A stretch of 64,000 nt of DNA from Bagarius yarrelli (GCA_005784505.1 VCAZ01000035.1:533501-597500), one strand, 5' to 3'; shown: positions 24,377-37,848, numbered from the stretch's first letter. Notes: generated from the letters alone by a model not told the origin. Translations and numbers: made by a program.

Positions 24377-24673
24377 CTAAAAAGTGCTGATAGAAGATAT
24401 GTTCATGAACCCGGCCTTGCACCATTTTCAGTTTTAATGGCTGAAGTAACAGCATAGCTGGTGGAAGCTGCTTTTACGTCAGAATGAAAGACCTTCTATC
24501 AGCCATCTGCAGAGGCTCCACTTTTACTCAGGAATATAAATGAAGAACCTTCTTAGGCAACAATCAAAAGACACATTGATAACCTGTGTGGAGGGGAAGC
24601 AACCACAGTCTGAGAGGGAAGGGGTTACGGTTAGAGAATAAGGCCGGAGGCTTGGAAGTAATAACGCTGTGTG

Positions 24674-24676
<3 letters not shown>

Positions 24677-24753
<77 letters not shown>
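24677..24753. repeat. (AT)n microsatellite
   Basis: About 38 uninterrupted AT units. Confidence 0.97.
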
Positions 24754-24755
<2 letters not shown>

Positions 24756-24799
24756 ATATATTATAAAGTAGCCAATTTTATAATTCTGCAAATAACTTA

Positions 24800-25640
24800 A
24801 AAGCACATGGTTCATGTTGTTAAAAAGAGACGAGTATGGGAGGGTTTTCAAAAATATAAAATGCACCAAAAACACAATGAAGGCCATCAATAACAAGTGA
24901 GAAAAATAGGGCTCCACCGTGACATTAGTAAGAACAAGATGTTCCTGCAAATTTGACAAAATTACAAGCCTATTCCTTGTATGTGAAAGTAACCTTCAAC
25001 GTTTATCAAAATAATGTGTCTGATAAGCAATTCTCAAAAAATAGAAACCAAAGAAGAAAACCAAAGTTGTGACCTTGTGTAACAAAATTTTGTTAATCTA
25101 AATAATAATAGATTTGGTGCCAAATCAAAGACAGCTAATCTCATGAGGTCCCCTGCCAAAGCCTGGTGATGGCAGCACTTTATGTTTTCAGCTGGATCTA
25201 GTCTTTCGATAGTAGGAATCTTGGAAAGCTTCAAATATCAATATAGTTTCACCAAAAAGGCTTCTGCAGGTTTTTGTCAGATAGCTGAAGATTAAAAACT
25301 TCACCTTTCCATGACCCGAATCCAAATTCACAAAGGGAATGGTCTCAGAAAAAGAAGTTCAATGTGTCGGAATAGCTCAGTTTAAATCATAAGGAAAACC
25401 TGTGGAATGACATAAAGGAGGCTGGGGTATCAGGGGATTCCTGCAATTTGATTGGTTTAGATCAAATCAAAGAAATCAAATTGCTAAAGCTGTATTGTGC
25501 AGAGTTGGTAGACCACTAACAAAACGGTAGTGTGCTGTATTAAAAGGAAAAGTGCTATAACAAAAAAAAAAAGGAGAGTCACACTTATATGACCTGGTTA
25601 CTGTCATTTTTACCCTAATTTTGTTGATTACTGTATTACA
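24800..25640 (+). mobile_element. Decayed Tc1/mariner-type transposon remnant
   Basis: Phrases typical of fish Tc1-like transposase genes can be followed in order: 'ggagggttttcaaaaatata', 'cacaatgaaggccatcaa', 'tccaccgtgacattagtaag', 'ggtctcagaaaaagaagttc' and 'ctgtggaatgacat'. The reading frame is broken throughout. Assignment rests on remembered consensus, not a search. Confidence 0.6.
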
Positions 25641-25913
25641 TTAAGAGTGAAAAATGATTACAAACAGCCTGCAGTTTTAACAGGGTTTATAGACATTGCT
25701 TTCATTGCATATTTGCATATCAGGTCACAAGACTGTGCCAATTCACCACAGGACACACTTACACACATTATACACACACATCACAGACAACTCAGAGTCG
25801 CCAATAAACCAACGACACAGGAATTCAGATTGGGACGAACCATTTTACCCAAAGTAAATCCAACCCCAAAAAAATCTTCCCACATTGCACTAACTGCTTT
25901 ATTTTCATTATGT

Positions 25914-26160
25914 CGTGTTCACACTGCGTGATTTTAGCCCTGATTTTCACTCGTTCACAAGTTTTACCGAAATTGCTGTCAAATGGCAGAAATGTGATAT
26001 AAAAATCTCTGCCCGTGCACACGAGTAAAAATTACGCCGTGTGAATTATCAAAGACTTGGTCTAAGAGAATCGCAGAAGCGTCGCCGAGGACAGTGAAAG
26101 ATTTGGCATGCTGAATATCTGGACCTGTCGGCGATTCAAAATCATGTGCGGTGTGAAATG
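25914..26160. mobile_element. Possible MITE with imperfect terminal inverted repeats
   Basis: The left end 'gttcacactgcgtgatttt' pairs imperfectly with the right end, whose complement is 'tttcacaccgcacatgatt'. The interior is about 250 bp and non-coding. No clear target duplication. Confidence 0.5.
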
Positions 26161-29095
26161 CATTCTGACTGAAAAATACCACAATGATGTCCTGCAGCCA
26201 GTAAAAAAGAAAGGAAGAGGAAAAAGAAACAGGACTGTAGGATGTTTGTTATAGAGTTTAGTATATATAATATCAATATCAAAGTATGGTGTAGGTTCTG
26301 GTTTATTCTTTGCATATAAGCGCATAGACTATTTGTATCATGAACTTCTAGCAGGCTACCATTTTAATACCAAGAATTAGTAGTTTCACACGAGAACTTC
26401 ATGAGATTTTATGTGTAATTTGCTCTTTCATTATTTCATTCTAACTTTTTGCATGCGATTGATGGTGAAACGTAGTTTGCGGACGTAGTTTATCTTATTG
26501 CATCATTTCAAGAAAGATCTATAAATGTACATGTGAGTTCTGCACTGGTCCTGACTTTTTCCAACATCTGAAAACGGTGGACACTTTATCTCAAAAGCGC
26601 AGCTGCCACCCTAAATCCTACCCAATAAAGTCTGTATTAGCAACATTTTATTTAGGAAGTTAAAAATATTCCTTCGTGTAGCATAAATGATATATTGTGA
26701 ACTACAAATAGATGTGATAGGCCACCTTTTAATTATAGCAGTCTAGTTAGATTTGCCTTGACACTTGTAAGCCTTCCCTAAGTAATAATCACTTGGTGAG
26801 GGTTATTGCAAGACCGGGTGGGTGTACAAAAAAGCACAAGCTGTCAGTATACAGGAAACCACATTAATCTGTTCCAAATGAATTAGAGAAATGTTACATA
26901 AGCTGTGAAGCCTTTATTTTTAACCACACTGTGCCTTTTGTTAAGTCCCTCAAATATACCCAGCATCGTGTCTTCTTTAAACTGCAGTTTTCAATCAGAT
27001 TGGATTAATTATAGAGTTTCGAAATGATTTTAACAGGTAAGATAAAATATTTAGTCAACATAAAAAGAAAAAAAAAAAGGATACATATTCTTGCTTAGAA
27101 TAATGTTTTAGTGTCATACCTATTTCACGAATCCACTAAAAGAAAAGGATCTAAGGATGTACTAGGGCTGCACAATATATCAAAACATTGCAAATGTGCA
27201 TATTGCAATGGTTTACGATAAATGAGTAATTTGTGCTCAGAGTTTTAGGTCGATGCGGATATTAAAATATCTGTCACACGGATGCTAGTTGGGATATGCG
27301 TGCGCGTGCTTTGGCACCAGACAATCAAAAAGCCGTGAAGCTTTCCTAGCAAGCTAATCTTGATAAGCCCGAGGCACCCGCAGCTGCTGGCGACGATTTA
27401 GTGCCAAAACGAAGAGGCACATCAAAGATATAGCGGTATATCGGTTTTAAAAGAGGCCACATGCTGACTGAAGTCCTATGTGGAACATGTAAATCTTAAG
27501 TGCTAACACAAAAGGAAAACACTACAAATCTTGATAATCATCTCTAAACCAAGCACAGTTTGTACTTGCTTTGCTTGGCAGAAAAATATTTAAACTCACG
27601 TGTAAGCGTGTAAAGAAATGTATGTTGGTTATATAATTGAAAAAAAAAATATAGTATTGAATATAGTATATAATATTATATCGCATACTATCGCATGGCG
27701 CATCCTTCGTGCAGCCTTAGTATATGCTCACTTTGCAGGGTAAGGGACATCACATGGTTTATTGTAGATTTACCATGTTCGATTGATAAATTTTATTTAA
27801 TTCAATTAGATGTGATTTGTATAACACGTTTTACAATAGGTATTATCCTGAAGCAATTTTACAGAAATAAAACCAAAAAATTACACTTCCAGAGAGAATA
27901 CTACCAAGTAACCTTGAGGGGAACCAGGCCTAAAGGGATAAACCTTTTTTTTTTTATCAGTGTGTAATTTTAGATAAAGTTCTGTCTGTAACTGTATATT
28001 TTTTGAGCAGAATTGTAACCAGGAGCCTTAAATCATCTTAGTTTCTGAGTTTATTCCATCTTGAACACTAATTTCTTCCTGTCAACAGCATCAAATATCC
28101 AATTATAGCGACTTAAGAACAAGACTGACCATAGCGAAGGTGCAATTGGTAATTTTTTCCATTTCTTTAAATGTTTTCAGAACTATAACAGAACTTGACT
28201 TTGAAATTTCCCTTATAAGCCGCTAAATATTACAGATTGCCTTTAACCATGAGCTCTTGTTTAAATATAGTTGAAGTATTGATGTCAGCTAATAATAGGA
28301 AGGCTGTGGGTATAAATACCAGGACTGCTGGAAGCCAGTTAGATGCTGAAATTATTCATTCTTTATGGTAGAAAACACTGTAAGGAACACAACTAGATGA
28401 AGCGCTAATCTATAGCAGGGAACCATGCACACATCCATACTCATTTAGAGCCAAAGACAATTTAAAGTAGCCCACAAGTCTACTATCCTGCTTATGTGAG
28501 CTAGGAGGCAATTGCAGCAACCCAAAGAAACTAACATGGATGCAGAAAGATAAATGCTTGACTTCTTTACTACTGCGGTAAAAACAACTGGTGGTAATGA
28601 TTCAAAGATCAATTTCAGGTTTCATTCAGGTTATAAAAAGTAGCACAACATTTAAGGAGAGTAAAAAATGTGAATACTCTATAACATGTAAAGGTTTTTT
28701 TTTCTTTAAAAAAAAAAAAAAGCTCCGTCTACCAGATTACAAGTAAATAATGACGTCCCCACCGAACTACCTCTACAGTAGCAAACTAGGTTTCAACAGA
28801 ACACGGAGGTGCATTATTAGCACTGATAGCATGTAACAGCATGCACAACGCAGCATGCATTCACAATTAGCAGCAACAGTGTGTTGCATGAGCAGCACCC
28901 TAACCCTTTAGTATTGATTTTTTTCGTCCTCTCGCTGTTTTGAGTGATTCTGGCAATATAAGAACAGGCATTAAAGGGAAACAGGTATTTTGCTGGCAGC
29001 TTTTGACAGTGCAAAACATCTGATAAAAAAAGGTCACATCATGAAATAATCATCGGTTAATTGTTTATGTATAGAGTAAATGGGAAAGCGTAGCC
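26161..29095. other. ntrk3: Intronic stretch, mostly unclassified
   Basis: No coding or RNA feature recognised. The phrase 'agggctgcacaatatatc' at 27165-27182 resembles the end of a common fish MITE, but I could not define its other end. Confidence 0.45.

Positions 29096-29132
<37 letters not shown>
29096..29132. repeat. (AG)n microsatellite
   Basis: About 18 AG units. Confidence 0.95.
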
Positions 29133-29135
<3 letters not shown>

Positions 29136-29401
29136 CAGGAGATCCATATTAAAGCGGTTTTTAGATCTGGGCTTGTTTTTCAGGATTAAATATCATGTAC
29201 TATGTATGTGATTAACTCTCACCCGAACAATAATAAACTTTTAATGAAAGACCTGCAAAAAGACAGCATTGTGTAGGTTCGAGATACTGTTTCGAAATGA
29301 AAATGGAGAATTTTGACTTCCGGCCAAAAGATAGAAAGAAGTGATTTTGATGCTTTAAAATAATTGTAAATGTTTTTTTATGTACAGTGATAAAGTCATT
29401 G

Positions 29402-29822
29402 TACAGTGATACCTCGTGCATTCGCGTTTCTTGATTCGCGAATTCACAGATTCGTGAAATTTTCATTGAAATCTAACTAATTTGCATCCACACATTTTTC
29501 ACAGATTAATGATTTTCAACAAACCAGCCAATGAATTAGTATAGAGGTAACATTAATATAACATACTGTAACTGCACTCGTGTGGCAAATACCCATTGGG
29601 TGGTACTGTAGTCTATTTTTACGTTTATTTCGTTGTTTTTAGCTAACTTTTAAATGAAATTAAAGTGCTTTGGGAGCATAATTTGGGTTATATTAAGGGT
29701 TTAAACTCTAGAAATAAGCATTTATTAGCATTTTACGTGACTCGTACCAAACATTCACGATTCCTCCTGATCCGTGACGGGTTCTGAAACCTAACCTCGC
29801 GAATGTTAAAAGTATTACCGTA
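29402..29822. mobile_element. Tc1/mariner (pogo-like) MITE, ~420 bp
   Basis: Left end TACAGTGATACCTCGTGC followed by ATTCGCG; the complement of the right end is TACGGTAATACTTTTAAC followed by ATTCGCG. The TAC...ATACCTCG start and AT-rich non-coding interior suit the Tigger/pogo type. The first 11 bp of the left end (gtacagtgata) are also present at 29382-29392. Confidence 0.65.
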
Positions 29823-31354
29823 TATTTAATTGTTTATCGTTGTTTTTAACAACACAAAGATTCCGAAAAAAAATAAAATAAATGGAAGCAAAAGCCTGCT
29901 GCAGTGCATGTCAGCATGACCAGACGTCACCAATTCTGTAAGCTTTTATCTGGTAAAAATGTGGACTAATTCTGTTTAATAATAATAAAAAAAAAAAACT
30001 TCGAATGCCATATCTAATAAATGTTCCAGCCGATTGCAAAATCTTAATGATATTTTTTTTCAGCTGCCACCTTAGACGAATTTTGCTTCACTCTCATGCT
30101 GTGTTTTTAAAAAGTATGTAATTTTAATTAAGCTACTTAGTAATTGCTGGAACCAGTTAGGATCACTCAGGCTTTTTTTTTTTATTAGTTCGGACCTAAA
30201 ATAAATTAGAAGAAAAAACATGCAGTAATATGAGACTTATGTGTATTTTTGAGCCAAAGGTCATAGTCATGTGTATTTTCGTTATTCATGCATTTTTTCA
30301 TTCCATACATATGGACCGGCATAGTTTTGATAAGCCACTGTAGCATCTTTTCAAGCAAATTTTCCTCCAATTTAGACACAGATATTAAACTGTTTCGAAC
30401 CATGAACAAAATTGCTTTGATCTTCCTTTTCTAGGTCATGTAAAAGACAATCGGATGTAAATTCCTTATGCCAACACATTTCTAATTAGAGGCTTAATTT
30501 AATTAATATTTTCTCTAATTTGTGCTCACACTGCTGGCAACACATCTTTTTTTTTTTTTTTTTTTATAAGCTAATCACTCAAGGGTTGTAATTTAAAAAA
30601 TGCAGTCGATAGTCTATTATGAAACGCTCCCTGAGCATCTTCCTTCTCTTCCACCTCCTCCTACTCCTCCTCCTTCTGGGGAAGTATGTTCTTGCATGAA
30701 TCAACTACAGTAGCAGCCCACATGTGGGCATGTGTGTAGGCGCTGAGACCATAAAAATGAAATGTCAGACCATTTGAGTAGAAATGTATTAGTTAAGATC
30801 GACAGTAATAATAACAGGACATAAAAATGGATTACTATTAGACATGCTTACGTAGGTTTACACGTTATACTTGGAAGAAATATGTTTCGCTTCCTGTCAC
30901 GTACTCAAGGTGAATAAGCTGCACTACTTGTTCAAAATACCATCTTCAATTTTCTCACAGATCATATAAATATGCTAATCTGTTATCGCCTTTACTCCAA
31001 TCGTATGTACTCAGGTACTACTGGAGTGTATTTGGAACTCTTTTCAACCTTTCATTTATTTCCCTCAGGCAAATTTTTTTCTAGCCAGATAAGCCAGGTT
31101 GTGTTTTTTCTCTCTCTCTCTATATATACACACGCACACAGAAACGTGAATGTCACCGCATATGTGAATAACACTTTTTAGTGTTTGTTTATAGACCCTG
31201 GGCTTCAACATTTAAACAGAGGCCATGTTATAATGAAGAAAATGACTTAGAGCTCTTTTTCACCTTCTTAAAAGATACACGTCAAAATATCTCCTAGTCA
31301 TTGGTCACTTCCGTGCAGGCGGGGTTAAATTCTGCTCTGAGGGGTTTCCGTTTT
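29823..31354. other. ntrk3: Intronic stretch, nothing recognised
   Basis: AT-rich unique-looking DNA with poly-T runs (30175, 30547). No gene or classifiable repeat. Confidence 0.45.
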
Positions 31355-31505
31355 TGTGACAATGTTGACGTGTGTTGAAACTCTGTAAAACTGTAAAAAT
31401 GTTTTTACGCTATAAAAAATATGTAGGGATCATGGAGCCCCCATAGGCAAGGCTAACACTATCTCAACACGTCTAAGGCGATTAAGAGGGGTCTGGTAGC
31501 TCTCC

Positions 31506-31857
31506 GGGCAGCACGGTGGCTTAGTGGTTAGCATTGTTGCCTCACAAAAAGAAGGTCCCAGATTCTCGGGCAGGAGCCTTCCTGTGTGGAGTTTGCATGT
31601 TCTCTTGGTGCTTGCGTGGGTTTACTCTGGGTACTCTGGTTTCCTCCCACAGTCCAAAAACATGCATGTTAGATTGATTGGTGGTTCTACGTTGCCCATA
31701 GTAGTGAGTGTGTGTGTATGTGTGTGTGTATGGCCCTGATGACCTGTCCAGGATTTACCCCTCCTGCCTTTCATCCTTTCAGAGACGGCTGGAAGAAACT
31801 CCAACAGATCCCCGTGACCCCGAATTAGGGAATAAGCGGGTATAAAAGATGAATGAA
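31506..31857 (+). mobile_element. Full-length family A SINE
   Basis: The best copy in the window. A tRNA-like head (cggtggcttagtggttagca, box A) is followed by a degenerate box B, 'gtccaaaaacatgcatgtta', 'ccgaattagggaataagcggg' and the (ATGA)n tail. Flanks TGGTAGCTCTCC (31494-31505) and TGGTAGCCTTCC (31858-31869) match at 10 of 12 positions and are the probable target duplication. Confidence 0.85.
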
Positions 31858-32311
31858 TGGTAGCCTTCCTTTGTTGTTGACAAGATTTTTAAAGTGGGCC
31901 TTTAATGGACCTCTTTACAAGTTGGTAGGTGTGTATAATAAATGCTGTCCTCATACTGTTAGTACCAGATGCTACTAGATTTTTCTTAGTCACATGTGTT
32001 TAGGCAGTTCCTCCTTCACGCTGTATATCAGCTTGCGACGTAGTCACCGGTGTGCATATGATGAGCGCTGTTAGTGTGCATTAGGCTTCCAGATGGGAAG
32101 TGCTTTAACCACATTCTACTCCCTAACCCTACACAGATTTACATGCTATATAGAAGTTTTGGACTTTCGCCAGTGCAGTGTGACCATTTATTTAATTAAA
32201 AACGTCAAAGGCAGCACAAGAAAAGGTGCAGCATAACAGACGGATGATTAACAAGGCTGAATGTGATTGTCGTACAAAAACGCTGTACACACCCTGTGTT
32301 ATGGATAAGCG

Positions 32312-32607
32312 ATATGACCTAAAATTAAAACCTTGATTAATTGAACATTTTATCGTAATTACGATTAATGGTTGAATTTCCTCCATTGTTGTGTTTTTAT
32401 TTTGCCCTTACAGTTCAGTGTGTTTTTCTTTGGTACAAGATCCTCCTGTTGCTTAGTTGACTCAATTTATGTCGCTTAAAAACTTGCGGTAATCTGTTTT
32501 TAAGGGGTAATTATAAAAAAAACCCCAAAGAAACCCCGAAATACCCGACATTGGAAAATTCTGTCGGTTTGAGGTTCTACATTTTTTCAATTAATCGTTC
32601 AGCTCTA
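32312..32607. mobile_element. Possible hAT-like MITE
   Basis: The right edge 'caattaatcgttcagctcta' is the complement of a common fish element end (agctgaacgattaattg). The left edge near 32312 shows a weak counterpart. The interior is non-coding. Boundaries approximate. Confidence 0.35.
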
Positions 32608-32910
32608 GCTTGTGTCTGTTTTTTTATTGCTTCACAGGAGACAAAATAGGGTTTTTTTATAGATTCAATCATAGGAAAATGTAATTCGAAGTTTAATACT
32701 TCGAGACAACTCAATAACTTGTGGTTAAACTTTTTAATGATTAATGATGTAACGTTTTCCATTTATTCGCCATTCGTCCATGGACAGGTAGTACAGATGC
32801 ATAGAATTCTTTGCAAATGTTTGAGAACAGTTATTAGTAAGAAAAAAAGAAAAATAAATAATAAATAGTCTAAAAAGAGCTTAAGGGTTGTAGAAATACT
32901 AAAGTGGGAA

Positions 32911-33090
32911 GGGGCAGCTCAGTGGGTAAGACTGCTAATTGGAAGATTAGGGTTCGATTCCCAGCACCACAGAGTTGCCGCTGCTGGGCCTCTGAGTAAG
33001 GCCCTTAACCCCCAACTGCTCAGTTGTATAAAAGAGATAAATATAAGTCGCCCTGACTAAGGGCGTCTGCCAAATCGTGTAAATGTAAAT
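32911..33090 (+). mobile_element. Family B SINE, near full length
   Basis: Head 'cagctcagtgggtaag', box B GGGTTCGATTCCC, body 'gccgctgctgggcctctgag', tail 'gggcgtctgccaaatcg' then 'gtaaatgtaaat'. Confidence 0.85.
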
Positions 33091-33418
33091 TTTATATGAT
33101 AAATTTACACACTGTTAATTTACACAAACTTGCGATAAAACACAGCAAGTTTCTAAACATTATATGTGCATATGGCATATTTACAGTTATTATTTCCTTG
33201 TATTTATAGATGGTTAGAAGCTTGAGGTAAAAAGTCTCTGTATGACTGATTGAGTAATTCGGACATACAGTATAAAATAGTACTTACAGATGTCTTTTGC
33301 CATTTGGATTGTGGCTGGAAAGAAGCTCTCTTAAAAATATGTGTGTGTGATGATACTTTATCTATAACATTTTTACCATTGTGTCATTGTGTCCAAAAAA
33401 ACGCTTATTCAAAGCTAC

Positions 33419-33703
33419 ACTAGCAAGTGTATGTGAGATTTTTTATTATAGAAACATATTTATGTTATAAAGGGCTATCAAAAAGTTTCAATACACAACA
33501 GCAGATGGCAGCACAGCAAGGCTGTGACACTGTTGACGTGTCTCGAAACTCTGTAAAAATGTTTCTACGCTATAAAAATATGTAGGGATCTCCTGCCTTT
33601 CATCCTTTCAGAGACGGCTGGGAGAGACTCCAGCAGATCCCTGTGACCCCGAATTAGGGAATAAGCGGGTACTAGCAAGTGTATGTGAGATTTTTTATTA
33701 TAG
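33419..33703. repeat. 33-bp direct repeat flanking a chimeric 219-bp insert
   Basis: The same 33 bp (starting actagcaagtgtatgtgaga) occurs at 33419-33451 and 33671-33703. The insert's right two thirds joins a copy of 31355-31431 directly to a copy of 31762-31842, a family A SINE 3' part lacking its tail. The join matches the 31.3-31.85 kb locus with about 330 bp missing. Confidence 0.85.
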
Positions 33704-34600
33704 TGATTTTAGTCTTGAATAATGCCATGTCTTTGCTGAACAAGAAAACTAAACACAAAAGATTGCATTGCACTGTCCACAATTGTACACAACACTTATA
33801 ATACTATTGGTAGTTATTTCATATTTTGGCTATGCTAACCACTTTTTTTCCCGCATTTTAATTATGACAATGTTTCCCGCATTTTAATTATTTGACAATG
33901 TTGGTTCTTACGTTTTATGTACTTAGCTCACATGATTGACATTCTGGCCTTTAACAAAGCATCTATTTTGTGCATTTTTAGTTATGACCATTGGTGGTGC
34001 TGTTCCTGATCCTAATTATATTAAAATCATCTACAATAAGGCATCTACTATATATAAACAGCAAATAATTCAAAGGTAGTTTGTTTTATCTCTTGTTTTC
34101 CTCCCAACAGTGGAAAGGATTTGTATAACTTGTTTATTCATTCCAGTCCTGCCTGGGATACACGCTTCTATAGCAACCTATGTTTAAAGGCCTTTTTTTT
34201 TATTAACCTGTCTTATATGATCATGAATCCACCTGACCGCGGTAGCTATTCTAAGCTGTCCAAGCTAAGCAGGCTTAATAGAGTGTTTGCATTGCACGGA
34301 TCTGGAATGCTGATCTGCACACTAGTAAAGACCGGGCAGGGCCAGCGTTATAGCACCATGCTGCAAGAGATCAAAAGGGATTTTTGCCAGGGATGCTCAG
34401 CTTCATGAATGTTGACAAGACTCCAATAACTATAATAGCCTGAGAAAACAAACAATTTCCTTGCTTACACACGCTTCTGGAGTTATTTAAACTCTCTCTT
34501 GGTGCTGATGTCATTTCCACGTTGCCTGTGACACTCTGATACCTTAAATTTCTTTAGAACAATTTACAGCCATTTTAATAATAAATGGTAGTGTTACTGA

Positions 34601-34770
34601 ATTTACATTTTACATTTACACATTTACAGCATTTGGCAGACGCCCTTATCCAGAGCGACTTACATTTATCTCATTTATACAACTGACCAATTGGGGGTTA
34701 AGGGCCTTGCTCAGGGGGCCCAGCAGTGGTAGCTTGGTGGAGCTGGAAATCGAACCCACAAATACTGATC
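34601..34770 (-). mobile_element. Family B SINE, minus strand
   Basis: Complement of the family tail (gcatttggcagacgccctta at 34630), body (aagggccttgctcag, ggcccagcagtgg) and a box-B complement (gaaatcgaaccc). Confidence 0.85.
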
Positions 34771-35217
34771 ATTACTGATACATAATACTCATTACTAATA
34801 TTGATACTACTGCTGCATACACTTTGCATTTAGGAAGTCTGTGGTGGTTTGATCTCAGAATTCTTCTAGGGTTTATAGTCAAAATGGAATGATTTTCTAA
34901 TTTTCTAAAAAAAAAAAAAGGTTGAAGAAAGTGTGAATTTCTTATACCTTTAGTTTTATGCTTTTAAGACAAATTAAACTAAACAAATGAAATTAAACAC
35001 AAAGACGATTAATTGGAACACTAATTACACTTTCTTCTTTTTTTAGTGACAAATTTACCATCAAGCACTTGAACAAATTACAGATTCCATTGTTACAACG
35101 CCGTTGTCGGTACCGTTACTGCGTCGCTGCTATAATTGAGCTCACTGAAATCTGAGTAAACGCAGCTATAAGACCTGCAATGTTTTTTTACTTTGGTGCA
35201 TCTGGGGTTGAACGGGA

Positions 35218-35365
35218 CACATAACTGATGATGATTGGTGTGGTAGTGTGTGTTTGGGGGTGGGAGACACCCATATAACTGATGATGATTGGTGTGTGTG
35301 TGTGTGTGGTCGTGTGTTTTGGGGGTGGGAGACAGCCTTATAACTAATAACGATTGACTTAGGTA
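35218..35365. repeat. Short tandem repeat, ~60-bp unit, 2+ copies
   Basis: 'ataactgatgatgattggtg' followed by a GT-rich stretch and 'gggggtgggagaca' occurs twice, with a third partial start at about 35340. The GT stretch differs in length between copies. Confidence 0.85.
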
Positions 35366-35395
35366 GAGGCAGAGTCACACACACATCGATAATGG

Positions 35396-36085
35396 CTTTG
35401 TCCGAAAATGCATACTCCTTTTTATGTACTACATTTAAGTGAGTAAGTACTTCCTATGCGTTATTTTAGACGTTCTACAGGAGTCGGAGCGATGGCAAGT
35501 CCAACGAGGTAGCTTTCACAAACTGGAAGTTTTAGCACTATTCTCCCCTCGTTGCTATGAAAGTTAAGAATGTTTATGTAGTGTGTAAAACTATGACCAG
35601 GAAGAGTCTCTCCATGTCAAGTAATTATAAACTAATGAAGCACCTTACATCATCACATGCTGCCACAATATTACTATAAAGAAAATTTTTTAATGTAAGT
35701 ATTTATTAAAAGCACTTGAGAAACGGCCTACCACTCCCGTATGGATACTCTCCTATGAGAAAACGACGACTCGTCATATTCAGAAGTGGCAGAAAGCAAC
35801 GATGCTGCACTTTTCAAGTGTTTTACTTAAAGAAAAAAACACACTGTTCATTGTAGTTAATTTACACTCGTTTAACATCATCAGACATAATCTAACTTCA
35901 AATTTGTGCTGCTGTGACGACGTATGTCACCAGTCAATATCAAAATAGGGGGTGTAGTACATCCAAAATTCATTCACACTACCCATAACTGTACTATACA
36001 GAACGGACAAGTTTAAAGGTCAGGAAGTACATACTTGTCTAAATGTAGTACATACTTAAGTAGCATGTGATTTCTACTGAAGCAT
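35396..36085. mobile_element. MITE with long sub-terminal inverted repeats
   Basis: The left segment, with 'tatgtactacatttaa' and 'gtacttcct' (35420-35457), is mirrored at 36020-36060, where the complement reads 'tatgtactacatttag' and 'gtacttcct'. The interior is about 600 bp without coding frames. Superfamily unassigned. Confidence 0.6.
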
Positions 36086-37129
36086 TTAGTTACTGATAAC
36101 ACATCCAATATGGCAGTTGCTGCCGAACTGGGTAATTTTCGGCTACAGGTAAATGTTCATTTGTTTTATTAATAAAAGATACTGGAAATAAATTGTGGGT
36201 CATTACAGATCCAGATGTTTTAACAGTCAAACAGTAAGAAAAAATAAAATCTGTATTAAAACAAAAGCTGCATCAATAATCGTTTTACAGTCAAGTCGCA
36301 GGCCTCAGAATCCAAATAGAACTGTACGTTCCTTAGGAATTCCCACCTCTAGTAACTATAACTATAATAACTTTAAAGTAAGATGCCCAATATTGTTTAC
36401 CACCTCTACAGCCTCCATAAGCGAAACCTAGTATATATATTTTACTTACAGGAGCAGGTTTCGAAACAGATGCTAGCCTTTACCTCTGGCATGTGCTGTC
36501 ACATTAACTCTTTGGTGTTTTTGGACAGAAGGTTGGGCAGAAAGAGAAATAAATTTTAGATATGATTTAGAATTGCTTTTGTTTAAAGTGCCAATTCGTG
36601 CTATACACAAGGAGGTTGTCATAAGAACTTCTTCTGTATAGCACGGAGTGCTCATAAGCACCGCAGGGAGACTTAAGTTGATTCCTCACATGGCTGATTG
36701 CTAATATATGAGAGGGAAAAAAAAAAGACAGAATGTGTCTTTCGAAGAGTTTGATCGTGAAAGGTAAAGTGCCTGCATCTGTTGGCTTTGAAGACCATGC
36801 CAGCAGCAGTTTGGATGGCGAATACGTCATGCAGCGAAAAGCTCTTTCCAGAGAGCACAGTGAGGCCCAGCGGTCATCTGTTATGTTCTTTGTGCTCTGG
36901 AAGGCGTTCGTGTTTACATGAATAAGTCTCCAGCTGTAATCATATCCCGGTCATTACTCTCTATGGGAATCACAGAGCTTTAACCTCAGTCTGTGTTTAC
37001 TGGACCACAACATGGGCAAAATTAATTTACACAGTAAGAGCCTTTCTTTTTTTTTTAAAAAAAAATTACAGAAAAAGAGCTGTAAAGCTTTGCTGTTTTG
37101 CAAACGTATTCTTTATCAGCTTTCTCTTA

Positions 37130-37520
37130 GGCTACATTTACAGTGCAGGTCTTGATGCCCAAATCGGATTTTGTGATAGATTTTTTTGATGACCCGCTTA
37201 TATAATCTTTAAAAACTAACCTGTATCTGATAGCTGCATTTACACTATACACAGCAAAACAACCCAAGGTAGACGTACTGACCAGAAAAACAGTGCAATA
37301 ATCTATGGACGCAATGGACTAAGACAAAATGGTTATTCAGTATGTAACTTCTGCCTCGTATTTGAGGGTTGGCAAAACAATTCTCCTTTAGGTAATTTAC
37401 ATATACCCCCCTTTTTTTTGGGATAGTGCGTAATTTTTCAATGTTTAAGACAAAACAGATTTTAAGTAAACAAAAATAATAAATATGAAAATACAAAATA
37501 CACAGTTATGCTAAGTAACA

Positions 37521-37614
<94 letters not shown>

Positions 37615-37846
37615 TATGTAAATTTTAGTTCGTTGTCCACCTGAGTTGACATTATGCGCTTATTTAATGTTGTCGACTCGCATGGATCTGATTGATATCC
37701 GGTTTGATTTCACATACAAATGAGGCCTGAATCCGATCTGAAAATATCAGAATCCATGTGCTTTTTTACTGTTTACACTGTCGTCGGTCATATCCCACCT
37801 GTGCAACTGAATTGGGTCAGTTGATCCATGCAGTGTAAATGCAGCC
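37130..37846 (+). mobile_element. Family E MITE, best copy (PIF/Harbinger-like)
   Basis: Terminal inverted repeats GGCTACATTTACAGTGC (37130-37146) and the complement of GGCTGCATTTACACTGC (37830-37846) match at 15 of 17. TTA precedes the left end and follows the right end, suggesting a 3-bp target duplication typical of PIF/Harbinger elements. The interior is non-coding and has acquired an (AT)n tract. Other copies: 12.6 kb (+) and 43.9-45.0 kb (-). Confidence 0.75.
37521..37612. repeat. (AT)n microsatellite inside the family E MITE
   Basis: About 46 uninterrupted AT units replacing part of the MITE interior. Confidence 0.97.
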
Positions 37847-37848
37847 TT

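Noticed and set aside
34200..34400. Resemblance of 'ccaagctaagcagg' to the internal region of 5S rRNA (5S-like SINE or pseudogene)
   Set aside because: Only about 14 bases agree and the surrounding 5S promoter elements are not recognisable.
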